Shown here: one piece after another, positions 37,237 through 45,825 of the stretch | Layout of the letters: the number at the start of each line of letters is the position of its first letter | Numbering within the stretch: position 1 is the stretch's first letter | Source of the DNA: Iodobacter violaceini | GTDB lineage: Bacteria; Pseudomonadota; Gammaproteobacteria; Burkholderiales; Chitinibacteraceae | NCBI RefSeq assembly: GCF_011601265.1 | Contig: NZ_JAAOLX010000005.1 | Span: 62,001 to 126,000, forward strand | DNA: 64,000 nt | Reading direction: 5' to 3' | Notes under the pieces: generated by a model | Databases searched by the model: none | What the model was told of the DNA's origin: nothing | Seen by the model: the letters and a program-made list of their open reading frames with translations, nothing else | Translations under genes and position numbers: made by a program

Positions 37237-38007
37237 TTAGATTTTAGATAAACGGGCAAAAGCATCACGTACACGCGCCAGATCTTCGGGAGTATCGACA
37301 CCCGCAAGCGGGGCATCAGCCGAAATGTGCACACCAATGCTATAACCATGCCACAGCACACGCAGTTGTTCCAGCGCTTCGATAGATTCGATGCAAGATG
37401 GCGACAGTTTTTGGTAAGTACGTAAAAATTCTGCCCGATAGCCATAAATACCAATATGGCGTAAAGGTGTAAGTTCAGCAGGCAAAACAGCCTGATCATG
37501 CATAAATGCATCACGCGGCCAGGGGATAGCGGCACGGCTGAAATACATCGCACGCTGTTTTGCATCCAACACAACTTTCACAACATTTGAATTTAAAAAA
37601 TCGGCGCTGTTGCTTATTGCATGGCAGGCTGTAGACATAGCCAGGCTGCGATCTGCAATTAATTTAGCCGCAACCGCGTCGATCAGTAATGGATCGATCA
37701 GAGGTTCATCGCCCTGCACATTCACAACGACCGCATCATCCGGCAAGCCCAGATGCTCAATCGCCTCAGCAAGGCGATCCGTTCCGCTGGGGTGATCGCT
37801 GCGCGTTAAAATGGCGGTATAGCCAGCAGCTTCTACAGCTGCCTTGATCTGCTCATCATCTGTGGCTACGCAAACCAGGCGGGCAGAGGATTTAAGCGCC
37901 TGCTCAATCACCCGCACAATCATAGGCTTACCACCAATATCAGCCAGAGGCTTATCTGGCAGGCGTGTGGATTTAAGCCGCGCAGGAATAAGGGCTACAA
38001 AACTCAC
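37237..38007 (-). CDS. kdsB: 3-deoxy-manno-octulosonate cytidylyltransferase
   Basis: Activates KDO with CTP for lipopolysaccharide core synthesis. The 256 residues show [34 protein letters not shown] and [11 protein letters not shown], all KdsB hallmarks. Starts with GTG overlapping the stop of the Trm112-like gene (GTGA), so translation is coupled. Confidence 0.97.
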   Translation of the reverse strand: MSFVALIPARLKSTRLPDKPLADIGGKPMIVRVIEQALKSSARLVCVATDDEQIKAAVEAAGYTAILTRSDHPSGTDRLAEAIEHLGLPDDAVVVNVQGDEPLIDPLLIDAVAAKLIADRSLAMSTACHAISNSADFLNSNVVKVVLDAKQRAMYFSRAAIPWPRDAFMHDQAVLPAELTPLRHIGIYGYRAEFLRTYQKLSPSCIESIEALEQLRVLWHGYSIGVHISADAPLAGVDTPEDLARVRDAFARLSKI

Positions 38008-38186
38008 CGAACTTCTTCCGTGGCTTCCAGCTCACGCGCTTCAGCCTGCAACATCACAGGAATGCCATCTTTAATGGCATAAGCGAGGCGATCGGCTTTA
38101 CAGATCAGTTCCTGAGCGCTTTTCTCATAAGCCAGCGGGCCTTTGCAAACCGGGCAAACAAGAATTTCCAGTAATTTTGCGTCCAT
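38004..38186 (-). CDS. Trm112/YcaR family small zinc-ribbon-like protein
   Basis: A 60-residue protein starting [18 protein letters not shown] with one CPVC pair and later [21 protein letters not shown], the E. coli YcaR pattern (Trm112 family). Only three Cys are present, so a full four-Cys zinc site is absent. Family members in bacteria are commonly wedged between lpxK and kdsB, as here. The precise role is unknown. ATG 38186 is chosen as the family-like N terminus. An in-frame ATG at 38201 overlaps the lpxK stop. Confidence 0.9.
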   Translation of the reverse strand: MDAKLLEILVCPVCKGPLAYEKSAQELICKADRLAYAIKDGIPVMLQAEARELEATEEVR

Positions 38187-38193
38187 TATTTTC

Positions 38194-39186
38194 TCACTCA
38201 TTAATATTCATCATCTGATGCTTAAGCCGCGCTATTTCAGTGCCAAGCCAGCCAGCCAAATCTGGCGTCAGCTCCGCAATCACGGGCAAGACCCATATTC
38301 TAACATCAGCCAGCACAGCCAGCTTTACCGCATCTTTTTCAGTCACCACAATAATGTCTGCATCCGGCAAATCTGCAGCAACAAACGCATGGTGGTCGGC
38401 AAAAGCATGCTCGCTAAAAACCAGGCCCAAGGTCTTCAGCGTATTAAAAAACCGTGCGGGATTACCAATACCACAGACAGCAGCCACCCGCAAACCTTGC
38501 CATGCATGCCGCGGGGCATACACTGGCGAATAAAGCACGCCAGGCTGCAAAGACATTTGAAATAAACAGGGATGGCTGATCGAATCATTCCGGCCATTTA
38601 CAATCACCGCATCAAGCTTTTTCAGCCTGGAAACAGGCTCGCGCAAAGGTCCTGCCGGGATTAAAGCGCCATTACCAAAACCGCGCTCACCATCGACCAC
38701 GCAAAGCTCAATATCGCGCTGCAGGCGATAATGCTGCAAGCCATCATCACACAGTAAAACATCCACATCAGGACAAGCCGACAGCAAAGCCTGGCCTGCT
38801 GCTGCACGATCACTGAATACGTATACAGGCACACCTGACCTAGCCAGCAGAATGGGCTCGTCCCCGCAAATAAGCGGATCACTGCCGCCCGACACACAAA
38901 GCGGCTGCTGCGCTTTGCCACCATAGCCGCGCGACACGATTCCAGGGCGATAACCAAGCGATTGCAATTGCCTGGCCAGATAAAGCGTCAGCGGTGTTTT
39001 ACCCGTGCCACCAGCCGTAATGTTGCCAACGACAATCACGGGCACAGGCAAGCGGATGCTCTGCTTAAATCCCACACGAAACAAAGCACGCCTAAGCGTG
39101 CCCAAGCCAGCAAAAATCCAGGCCAATGGCCGGAGCAAATAAGACAAGGGGTGCCGGGATGTATACCAAATCCGGTCAATTAACAT
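38194..39186 (-). CDS. lpxK: tetraacyldisaccharide 4'-kinase
   Basis: Phosphorylates the lipid A precursor at the 4' position at the inner membrane. The 330 residues have an N-terminal membrane-associated helix (about 15-35), P-loop [32 protein letters not shown] and [15 protein letters not shown] 39186 is preceded by AGGGG at 5 bases. A GTG two codons upstream is possible. Confidence 0.96.
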   Translation of the reverse strand: MLIDRIWYTSRHPLSYLLRPLAWIFAGLGTLRRALFRVGFKQSIRLPVPVIVVGNITAGGTGKTPLTLYLARQLQSLGYRPGIVSRGYGGKAQQPLCVSGGSDPLICGDEPILLARSGVPVYVFSDRAAAGQALLSACPDVDVLLCDDGLQHYRLQRDIELCVVDGERGFGNGALIPAGPLREPVSRLKKLDAVIVNGRNDSISHPCLFQMSLQPGVLYSPVYAPRHAWQGLRVAAVCGIGNPARFFNTLKTLGLVFSEHAFADHHAFVAADLPDADIIVVTEKDAVKLAVLADVRIWVLPVIAELTPDLAGWLGTEIARLKHQMMNINE

Positions 39187-39213
39187 AAGCACCCCTGCTT
39201 AAAAACGCGATCC

Positions 39214-39636
39214 TTATTTGGCATTCGTCTGAGTAGCAAACGTCAGCTTGCCATAGCCCGCCAATCGCGCAGCTTCCATAACATTCACCACACTCTGATG
39301 CGCACTTTGCGCATCTGCATTAATGATAATCATGGGGTCCTGCGTTTCACCTGCGGCCCGGCGCAAGAGCATAGCAAAATCATCGGCCGTACTGAATGTT
39401 GCCGCATTGCCGTTCACGCTATACTGGCCATTTGCTGAAATCGCCACATTAATCGTTTTGGGCTGATTCTCTGCCGTTTTTTCAGCATCAGCGGTGGGTA
39501 AAGTGATTTTCAGCTCGGCGAACTTGGAATACGTCGTGGTTGCCATCAGGAAGATCAAAATAACCAACAGCACGTCGATTAACGGCACAAAGTTAATTTC
39601 TGGTTCTTCGCGATTACGGCCTTTACGAAAATTCAT
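39214..39636 (-). CDS. exbD: biopolymer transport protein ExbD/TolR family
   Basis: A 140-residue proton-channel component with one membrane helix carrying the essential Asp (NFVPLIDVLLVILIFLM) and a periplasmic domain. With the adjacent ExbB-type protein it forms a proton-motive-force-driven complex. In this lpxK-linked context the pair is common in Neisseriales. Whether it energises TonB or another envelope process cannot be told from sequence. No tonB gene lies beside it. Confidence 0.93.
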   Translation of the reverse strand: MNFRKGRNREEPEINFVPLIDVLLVILIFLMATTTYSKFAELKITLPTADAEKTAENQPKTINVAISANGQYSVNGNAATFSTADDFAMLLRRAAGETQDPMIIINADAQSAHQSVVNVMEAARLAGYGKLTFATQTNAK

Positions 39637-39645
39637 GATGTGCCC

Positions 39646-40254
39646 TTAATTGCGATCGCCGTGCACAATTTCAACCAGCTTCACAGCCTGCTGTTCCATT
39701 TCAACCAGGTAGCTGTCAACCTTAGTGCGAAAGAAGCGGTAGAAAATCAATGCAGGCACAGCCACCATAATCCCGAAGGCGGTATTGTAAAGTGCAACGG
39801 AAATACCATGAGCCAGGGCAGCAGGATTAGCGGCCCCCGCAGGCGCTTGCGAGCCAAAGATTTCGATCATACCGATAACCGTACCAAAGAGTCCCAGCAA
39901 GGGCGTTACAGCAGCCAAAGTGCCCAGCATAGGCAAATAACGCTCAAGTTCATGTGAAACCGAGCTGCCCACTTCTTCAATGGACTCTTTCATAATTTCA
40001 CGCGAACTGCGTACATTCTTAAGGCCGGCAGACAACACCCGTCCTAATGGGCTGGAGCTTGAGAGCTTGGCCAGCATTTCTGCACTCACACCACGGCTGC
40101 GATATTCTTGCACAACACTCGCAAGCAAGCCTTTTGGTAAAATCTGGCTTTGGCGCAGTGTTAACATGCGCTCGATGATGATGGTGACGGTAGCAATAGA
40201 AGCGGCAATAATCAGCCAGATCGGCCAGCCGGCCGCTTCAATAATAGCAAGCAT
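39646..40254 (-). CDS. exbB: MotA/TolQ/ExbB proton-channel family protein
   Basis: A 202-residue inner-membrane protein with three hydrophobic helices (about 5-28, 110-135, 152-178) and the family motif GLFGTVIGMIEIF and AYNTAFGIMVAVPALIFYRFF-like C-terminal helix pair (visible as ALYNTAFGIMVAVPALI). It is 9 bases upstream of exbD and first gene of the exbBD-lpxK-trm112-kdsB run. Partner of the ExbD protein. Confidence 0.93.
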   Translation of the reverse strand: MLAIIEAAGWPIWLIIAASIATVTIIIERMLTLRQSQILPKGLLASVVQEYRSRGVSAEMLAKLSSSSPLGRVLSAGLKNVRSSREIMKESIEEVGSSVSHELERYLPMLGTLAAVTPLLGLFGTVIGMIEIFGSQAPAGAANPAALAHGISVALYNTAFGIMVAVPALIFYRFFRTKVDSYLVEMEQQAVKLVEIVHGDRN

Positions 40255-40762
40255 AATAGTTTAATCCTGAGAAGCGATTAGAAGCGCGTCACTTTAACGG
40301 TAATCACGGGCCGGGGGAAGCGCCGCACTCAAGTGCAAACATTTTCCTTAGCCGGCATCAAAATGAGCAACTTCGATTGACAGATAAAAAAAGGCCCAAA
40401 TCTACCAGATAGACCTTATATAAGCTTACAAAACGGTCGTTAAAGCCTGGCGGCTAAAACAATAAGCGCAGCATTTTAACAGCAGACTGCAAACAAACAA
40501 AAACAATAGCTAAGCCCGTGATCTGAAATGGTTTTTTATTTGTCAATACACTGTGGATAACTTTGTGCACAAAACGCCCAAATAAGCCTAATCACCATAA
40601 ATAGCAGCCATGCACTCGACTACACCTGCTGCACAATGATTCATTAATATATTTTAAAATCAATAAGTTACAACAAAACCCTCTACTACAACTCTCACTA
40701 TCTGACGCAGATCGTTAGTTTGAGCCATTTTGTGGATTAAACAGAGCCAAATCGAGATTGTC
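40255..40762. other. divergent intergenic region exbB / xseA
   Basis: About 500 bases with no credible gene. It must hold promoters for both flanking operons, but I could not fix convincing -35/-10 pairs. A lone perfect TGTGGATAA (40553-40561) is probably chance. Confidence 0.5.
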
Positions 40763-42118
40763 ATGAATTTGTCAAGTACAAATAGCGTCATTTTAACCAT
40801 CGCAGAACTCAACCGCCGCGCCAAAACGCTGCTGGAAAATGGTTTTCCTTTGTTGTGGGTAGCAGGAGAAATTTCAAATTTTAAGCGCTATGACTCCGGC
40901 CATTGTTACTTCAGCTTAAAAGATGCAAATGCTCAAGTAAGGTGCGTGATGTTTAGAAACCGGGCAGCCTTAATTGATTTTCAGCCCCGTGAAGGCATGC
41001 AGGTTGAAGCCCGTGCGCTGGTTTCGTTATATGAAGCACGGGGTGATTTTCAGCTCACCATCGAAGCCCTCCGGCCAGCGGGCCTTGGCGCACTTTTTGC
41101 TGCCTACGAAAAACTCAAACAAAAGCTCGAAAGCGAAGGCTTATTTGCAAGTTCACGCAAAAAAGCGCTGCCTGTATTTCCACGCGCCATTGGTATTGTC
41201 ACATCACCCGCAGCGGCAGCGCTTTCAGACGTAATCGCTACACTTAAACGCCGCATGCCCAGCCTGCCCATCATCCTTTACCCAAGCCCCGTGCAGGGGC
41301 TGGACGCTGCGCCGCAAATTGCCAGCGCCATTCGCAAGGCAAATGAGCGAAAAGAAGTGGATGTGCTGATTGTGTGCCGCGGCGGAGGCAGCCTGGAAGA
41401 TTTATGGGCGTTTAATGAAGAAATTGTTGCCCGGGCCATTGCAGCCTGCGATATTCCAGTCGTCAGTGGTGTAGGGCATGAAACAGACTTCAGCATCGCC
41501 GATTTTGTTGCTGACGTACGCGCCGCAACCCCCACGGCCGCCGCCGAATTAGTCAGCCCCAACCGCAGCGAATGGCTGGCAAAACTCGCCAGCCAGCAAG
41601 GCCTGCTGCACAGATCCATCGAGCGGCTGCTGCAAAGAAAAATGCAGGAAACAGACACCTTGTCGCGTCGTTTACAGCACCCTGGCGAGCGTTTGCGCCA
41701 GCAAAAAAGCCACTTGCAAGCGCTCAGCCAGCGTTTACATTTACTGCCGGTGCGAATACTGGAAAAAAACAATTACCGCCTGAAGCAACTCTCACTGAAT
41801 CTGAGCCATCTCAAACCCAGACCAGAGCAACAGCAAGCACAACTGCAGCGTTTATCCCGCCAGCTTTTACAAACCATGCCGCGGCTTATTGAGCAGCGCA
41901 GGCAAAAACTGGCCATGCTGACCGCCCGGCTTGAGCCATGGAACCCGCAATCGGTACTGGCAAGGGGTTACGCACTGGTCAGCCGCCCGGATGGCCAAAT
42001 TGTGCGCCATGGTGCACAGCTCAGCCACGGCGAAGTACTATCGCTGCAATTTGCTGACAGCGCCGTTGATGTCATGGTCGTTAAAGACTCTGAACGACAG
42101 GGTTCACTTGAAATATAA
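40763..42118 (+). CDS. xseA: exodeoxyribonuclease VII large subunit
   Basis: Large subunit of the ATP-independent single-strand exonuclease VII. The 451 residues have the N-terminal OB fold ([36 protein letters not shown]), the catalytic core ([60 protein letters not shown]) and a long coiled-coil C-terminal half. Start ATG 40763 ([10 protein letters not shown]). An in-frame start 11 codons upstream lacks family support. xseB is not in the window. Confidence 0.95.
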   Translation: MNLSSTNSVILTIAELNRRAKTLLENGFPLLWVAGEISNFKRYDSGHCYFSLKDANAQVRCVMFRNRAALIDFQPREGMQVEARALVSLYEARGDFQLTIEALRPAGLGALFAAYEKLKQKLESEGLFASSRKKALPVFPRAIGIVTSPAAAALSDVIATLKRRMPSLPIILYPSPVQGLDAAPQIASAIRKANERKEVDVLIVCRGGGSLEDLWAFNEEIVARAIAACDIPVVSGVGHETDFSIADFVADVRAATPTAAAELVSPNRSEWLAKLASQQGLLHRSIERLLQRKMQETDTLSRRLQHPGERLRQQKSHLQALSQRLHLLPVRILEKNNYRLKQLSLNLSHLKPRPEQQQAQLQRLSRQLLQTMPRLIEQRRQKLAMLTARLEPWNPQSVLARGYALVSRPDGQIVRHGAQLSHGEVLSLQFADSAVDVMVVKDSERQGSLEI

Positions 42119-42130
42119 GCACCAACAATG

Positions 42131-42154
42131 CGGGGTGGCAAAAAGCCATCCCCG
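42131..42154. terminator. possible hairpin terminator between convergent xseA and pilU
   Basis: CGGGGTGGC / GCCATCCCCG, nine pairs with one bulged T and an AAAA loop. No long T run follows, so efficiency is uncertain. Confidence 0.45.
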
Positions 42155-42164
42155 TAATGATGCT

Positions 42165-43337
42165 TTACTCAGCCTTGCCTTCTTCCTCTTCAGGCTCTGC
42201 CTCTGCAACCAGACTTAAATGCCCCAGCTCATCATGCGATACATCTTTAGAATCTTTACTCTTTAATTTAACCCGCAAACGCAATTCATTAATTGAATCG
42301 GCATTTTTAAGCGCTTCTTCAAGGCTGATCCGGCCATCCTCATATAAATGAAACAGCGCCGAGTCAAAGGTTTGCATGCCCAATTCTTCGGATTTAAGCA
42401 TCGCCGTTTTCACACCGCCCACATCGCCTTTAAAAATCATATCAGCGACCAAAGGCGAATTCAGCAAGACTTCAATCGCAGCCACCCGCCCTTTGCCGTC
42501 CGGAGTGGGGATTAGTCGCTGTGAAATCATGCCCCGCATGTTCAGTGACAAATCCATATAAATTTGCGGGTGACGCTCTTCGGGGAAGAAATTCACAATC
42601 CGCTCCAACGCCTGATTGGCACTATTGGCGTGAAGAGTACCCATGCAAAGGTGGCCGGTTTCGGCAAAAGACAGCGCGTATTCCATGGTATCCCGGTCGC
42701 GAATTTCACCAATCAGAATCACATCAGGCGCTTGCCTTAAAGTATTTTTAAGTGCAGCAAACCAATGCTTGGTGTCCCGCCCTACTTCCCGGTGCGTGAC
42801 TAAGCAATTTTTACTTTTATGCACATATTCAATCGGATCTTCAATCGTAATGATATGGCCATGGGTGTTTTGATTTCTGTAATCAATCATGGCAGCCATC
42901 GTGGTTGATTTACCCGATCCCGTCCCCCCTACCAACAGCACAAGGCCACGTTTTGCCAGCACCACGTCTTTCAAAATAGGTGGCAATTTTAATTCATCAA
43001 AATCAGGAATCTTGCTGGTAATTACCCGTAATACCATGCCAACTTTTTCTTGCTGCATAAATACATTGACCCGAAAGCGGCCTATGCCCTCAGGGTTGAT
43101 CGCAAAATTACACTCATAATCACGCTCAAATTCTTCAATCTGATCAGCGCGCATAATTGAGTAGGCTAATGCTTTGGAAATCACGCCATTTAACTTCTGG
43201 TTTCCAACAGGCGTTAACCTGCCATTAATTTTCATCGCAGGTGGAAAATCATCGGCAATAAAAAGATCTGATGCTTTATGTTGCAACATCATGCGAAGCA
43301 GATCATTAATCGTTTTACTGGCTTGTTCTGGTGCCAT
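42165..43337 (-). CDS. pilU: type IV pilus retraction ATPase PilU
   Basis: Cytoplasmic hexameric PilT-like ATPase that assists pilus retraction. The 390 residues have an N-terminal PAS-like domain (ASDLFIADDFPPAMKINGR), Walker A GGTGSGKSTTMAAMID, Asp box IITIEDPIEYVH, Walker B VILIGEIRDRDTMEYAL and the His box HLCMGTLHANSANQAL. The extended acidic C terminus (EPEEEEGKAE) and sequence details point to PilU rather than PilT. pilT itself is not in the window. Confidence 0.93.
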   Translation of the reverse strand: MAPEQASKTINDLLRMMLQHKASDLFIADDFPPAMKINGRLTPVGNQKLNGVISKALAYSIMRADQIEEFERDYECNFAINPEGIGRFRVNVFMQQEKVGMVLRVITSKIPDFDELKLPPILKDVVLAKRGLVLLVGGTGSGKSTTMAAMIDYRNQNTHGHIITIEDPIEYVHKSKNCLVTHREVGRDTKHWFAALKNTLRQAPDVILIGEIRDRDTMEYALSFAETGHLCMGTLHANSANQALERIVNFFPEERHPQIYMDLSLNMRGMISQRLIPTPDGKGRVAAIEVLLNSPLVADMIFKGDVGGVKTAMLKSEELGMQTFDSALFHLYEDGRISLEEALKNADSINELRLRVKLKSKDSKDVSHDELGHLSLVAEAEPEEEEGKAE

Positions 43338-43603
43338 TTTTAAAACCTTTACACAAAGAGGCTGCTGATAGCGTAGTTGCTTCCACGCCCTGTATCTTAT
43401 TGACTTTGCAATTAATCAGACAAAGCGACGACATGATACAGGCATTTTTCTTACGGCCAATCCCATGAATTACTGACAAAGAGAGCCTGTTCTTTAGCAG
43501 TACGTCCTTTTCCGGCCGATCCTCCGTAGTATTTACGTCAAAGCGGGAAAACCCGGAGTCTTGCTGTAAAATGCGCCGTTCCAAGCCCCCATAAAAAAGA
43601 TTT

Positions 43604-44533
43604 ATGCGCAAAATTACTCATGTAGCAGCTGGCATTTTATTGCGTGCCGATGGCACGTTTCTGCTCGGCAGCCGCCCGGCTGGCAAACCCTACGCAGGTT
43701 ACTGGGAATTCCCCGGGGGCAAACTTGAAAGCGGTGAGAGTGAGCTGGACGCTCTGAAACGCGAATTAGCCGAGGAAATGGGTATAGCGGTTACGGCGGC
43801 AACACCGTGGATAGTACAAACCTTTGACTATCCGCACGCTAGCGTCCGGCTGTCTTTTTTTCGCATCAGTGGCTGGGAAGGCAAAATTACGGCACATGAA
43901 GGCCAGGAATTTGCATGGCAGAAGCCGGGGCAACTGAATGTTTCACCCATTTTGCCCGCCAACGGCCCCATTTTACGGGGCCTGGCCCTGCCTGATGAAA
44001 TGGCCATTTCTAATATGGCCGGGCTGGGCGAAGCCGCTTTTTTAGCAGCGCTGGCAAAAAACAAACCGCGCTGGCTTATTTTGCGCGAACCCCAGCTCAA
44101 TGCGGATCAATACCGCCAGCTTGCAGAAAAAGTGCTGGCCATTTGCAAGGGCCAGCAAACCCGCTTAATGCTGCATGATGCCAGCGAGCTGGCCATTGCC
44201 ATAGGCGCTGACGGCGTACACTTACCCGCGCGCAGCCTGCTGAAACTGGAGAAACGCCCTGCACTCGACTGGGTAGGCGCATCCACCCACAATGCGGCCG
44301 AATTAAGCGCCGCCAGCGCACTCTCACTGGATTACGCCTTACTCGGCCATATCAGCCCAACGCCCTCTCATCCGGATAAAGCTCCGCTTGGCTGGGAAGG
44401 CTTTGACGCCATTATTCAGCAGGGCTGGCCACTTCCTGTTTATGCACTGGGTGGCATGAAACCCCATGATTTAGCCCTTGCCCAACAACATGGCGCACAC
44501 GGCGTAGCCTTAATGCGTGCCGCCTGGATTTAA
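43604..44533 (+). CDS. fusion of Nudix (MutT) hydrolase and ThiE/TenI-like domain
   Basis: A 309-residue two-domain protein. Residues 1-130 are a MutT-type Nudix hydrolase with the Nudix box spread over GGKLESGESELDALKRELAEEMGI, cleaning oxidised dGTP. Residues about 150-309 are a thiamine phosphate synthase-like barrel (LMLHDASELAIAIGADGVHLPA, GASTHNAAEL, YALLGHISPTPSHP, PVYALGGMKPHDL). The fusion is common in beta- and gammaproteobacteria. The barrel part is of uncertain activity. It starts 66 bases past where the upstream leader of pilU diverges, and is co-oriented with the next two genes. Confidence 0.93.
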   Translation: MRKITHVAAGILLRADGTFLLGSRPAGKPYAGYWEFPGGKLESGESELDALKRELAEEMGIAVTAATPWIVQTFDYPHASVRLSFFRISGWEGKITAHEGQEFAWQKPGQLNVSPILPANGPILRGLALPDEMAISNMAGLGEAAFLAALAKNKPRWLILREPQLNADQYRQLAEKVLAICKGQQTRLMLHDASELAIAIGADGVHLPARSLLKLEKRPALDWVGASTHNAAELSAASALSLDYALLGHISPTPSHPDKAPLGWEGFDAIIQQGWPLPVYALGGMKPHDLALAQQHGAHGVALMRAAWI

Positions 44534-44536
44534 ACA

Positions 44537-44962
44537 ATGAACGTAATCAAATTCATGGGGGGCCTGCTCATTTTACTGGGGCTGGCACTGGCCATTATGG
44601 GCAATAAATTTGGCTGGTTTACGCCCGACAATGAGCCCGAAGCACGCCTTAATTGCCCTGTTTTTAACGAAGGCTGCGTCTTTCATTTTGAAGAGCAAGC
44701 GTATCAGGTTAAAAGCCTGGCACCGCTGAATGCAAATAAACCCGTGCAATTACAGCTGACAGGAAAAGCCCGTGTTGTTCACGCCAGCTGGCAAATGCAA
44801 GGCATGGAGATGGGACCAAATAACTATCGCTTAATTAGTAACGATCAGCTGCACTGGTCAGCACAAACCGCACTTCCTATGTGCACGAATAAACGCCAGG
44901 ACTGGCTTTTAAAACTCAATATTGATGGCCGCAGCATTCATATTGCAACGGTCAGTCATTAG
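44537..44962 (+). CDS. hypothetical membrane-anchored protein with Met-rich MQGMEMGPNNY motif
   Basis: Not recognised as a named family. The 141 residues start with one hydrophobic helix (about 5-23, GGLLILLGLALAIMG), then a likely periplasmic domain with two Cys (LNCPVFNEGCVFHF) and a third near the end (PMCTNKR). HASWQMQGMEMGPNNYRL is reminiscent of the methionine-rich strand of FixH/YtkA-like copper-related proteins, a weak resemblance only. It starts 3 bases after the Nudix-ThiE gene, so the two are co-translated. Its TAG stop is created by the first bases of the MITE-like element. Without the element the frame would run 7 codons further into the ygjP start. Confidence 0.75.
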   Translation: MNVIKFMGGLLILLGLALAIMGNKFGWFTPDNEPEARLNCPVFNEGCVFHFEEQAYQVKSLAPLNANKPVQLQLTGKARVVHASWQMQGMEMGPNNYRLISNDQLHWSAQTALPMCTNKRQDWLLKLNIDGRSIHIATVSH

Positions 44963-45227
44963 GGTCTGTTGACGTTTCATTCACAATTGCGCTGAGCCGG
45001 AAAACGGCCAGGCACAAGGCATGCGACGAAGGCAATAACCCGTTATTTCCGAGGAGCATAACGCAGTGAATGGCCGGTTTCCGGCTCAGCCCTTCGGGTT
45101 TAGCCCATTTTTGGGGCTGCACTGCGTTAAAAATCGCTAATGGTACTCGTACCATGTCGCAATTTTCTCCTTGTTCAGCCCCAAAAATGGGCCAAACGCA
45201 GCAGTGAATGAAACGTCAACAGACCCT
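44961..45227. mobile_element. 267-bp MITE-like palindromic element with 24-bp perfect terminal inverted repeats
   Basis: The ends 44961-44984 and 45204-45227 are exact inverted copies over 24 bases (outer sequence AGGGTCTGTTGACG...). Inside are further inverted repeats: 44991-45010 with 45071-45090 (19 of 20), 45059-45068 with 45120-45129, 45103-45119 with 45176-45192 (17 of 17), and a TGGTA-CTCG-TACCA hairpin at 45141-45154. No transposase frame is present and no target duplication is visible. It is a non-autonomous element, family not identified. Confidence 0.88.
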
Positions 45228-45236
45228 GGGCCAGCA

Positions 45237-45740
45237 ATGAATCAGCTTAAATATTTAGCCGCGTACCCTGCAGCAATTCAATCTCAAGTACAGCAACTGC
45301 TCGACAACAATCAGCTCGCCAGCGTTATTTTAAAAAAATACCCGGCGGCTCATGATATTAAAACAGATAAAGCGTTATACGATTATGTGCTTGATATTAA
45401 AAATGATTATTTGCGCAAAACAGAACCGTTAAGCAAAATCACTTTCGACAGCAAAATACATGTCATTAATCATGCACTTGGCCTGCATACGACCATATCG
45501 CGCGTGCAGGGCAGCAAACTAAAATCCAAGCACGAAATCCGTATTGCCTCGATGTTTAAAGAAGTGCCCATAGAATTTTTAAAAATGATTGTGGTGCACG
45601 AGCTGGCGCATTTAAAAGAAAAAGAGCACGACAAGGCATTTTATAAATTATGCGAATATATGGAGCCGCAATACCATCAGCTGGAATTCGATTTGCGCCT
45701 GTATCTCACTCAGATTGAGCGGTACGGGAAATTGTTTTAA
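45237..45740 (+). CDS. ygjP: YgjP-like metallopeptidase-fold protein (reported UTP pyrophosphatase family)
   Basis: A 167-residue cytoplasmic protein, the same length as E. coli YgjP and closely similar throughout. It contains the zinc-binding HELAHLKEKEHDKAFY motif (HExxH plus downstream His), LGLHTTISRVQGSKLKSK and MEPQYHQLEFD. E. coli YgjP has been reported to hydrolyse UTP. The fold is of the DUF45/M48 type. ATG 45237 is 10 bases after the right end of the MITE-like element. An open frame extends upstream into the element but has no family counterpart. No clear Shine-Dalgarno is seen, so the insertion may have altered its translation. Confidence 0.92.
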   Translation: MNQLKYLAAYPAAIQSQVQQLLDNNQLASVILKKYPAAHDIKTDKALYDYVLDIKNDYLRKTEPLSKITFDSKIHVINHALGLHTTISRVQGSKLKSKHEIRIASMFKEVPIEFLKMIVVHELAHLKEKEHDKAFYKLCEYMEPQYHQLEFDLRLYLTQIERYGKLF

Positions 45741-45771
45741 TGCTTTATTGAACATGCACTAAGGCCTGCCA

Positions 45772-45795
45772 TCCGGCTCATCACTCTGAGCCGGA
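45772..45795. terminator. hairpin between convergent ygjP and cysG
   Basis: TCCGGCTCA / TGAGCCGGA, nine perfect pairs with a six-base loop. No T run, so possibly a weak terminator. The GAGCCGGA core also occurs in the nearby MITE-like element, so it may be a remnant. Confidence 0.5.
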
Positions 45796-45825
45796 CGATC
45801 TGACTTACCCCAGCGTGTTCAGCGG

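Noticed and set aside
40553-40561. Single perfect DnaA box before xseA
   Set aside because: A lone 9-mer is expected by chance and has no partner boxes or AT-rich unwinding element beside it.
41278-41772. 164-codon antisense frame within xseA
   Set aside because: Cys/Ser-rich shadow of a strongly conserved coding strand with no ribosome site.
45171-45236. Upstream extension of ygjP into the MITE-like element (22 extra codons)
   Set aside because: The added residues come from element sequence. The YgjP family N terminus starts at the ATG at 45237.
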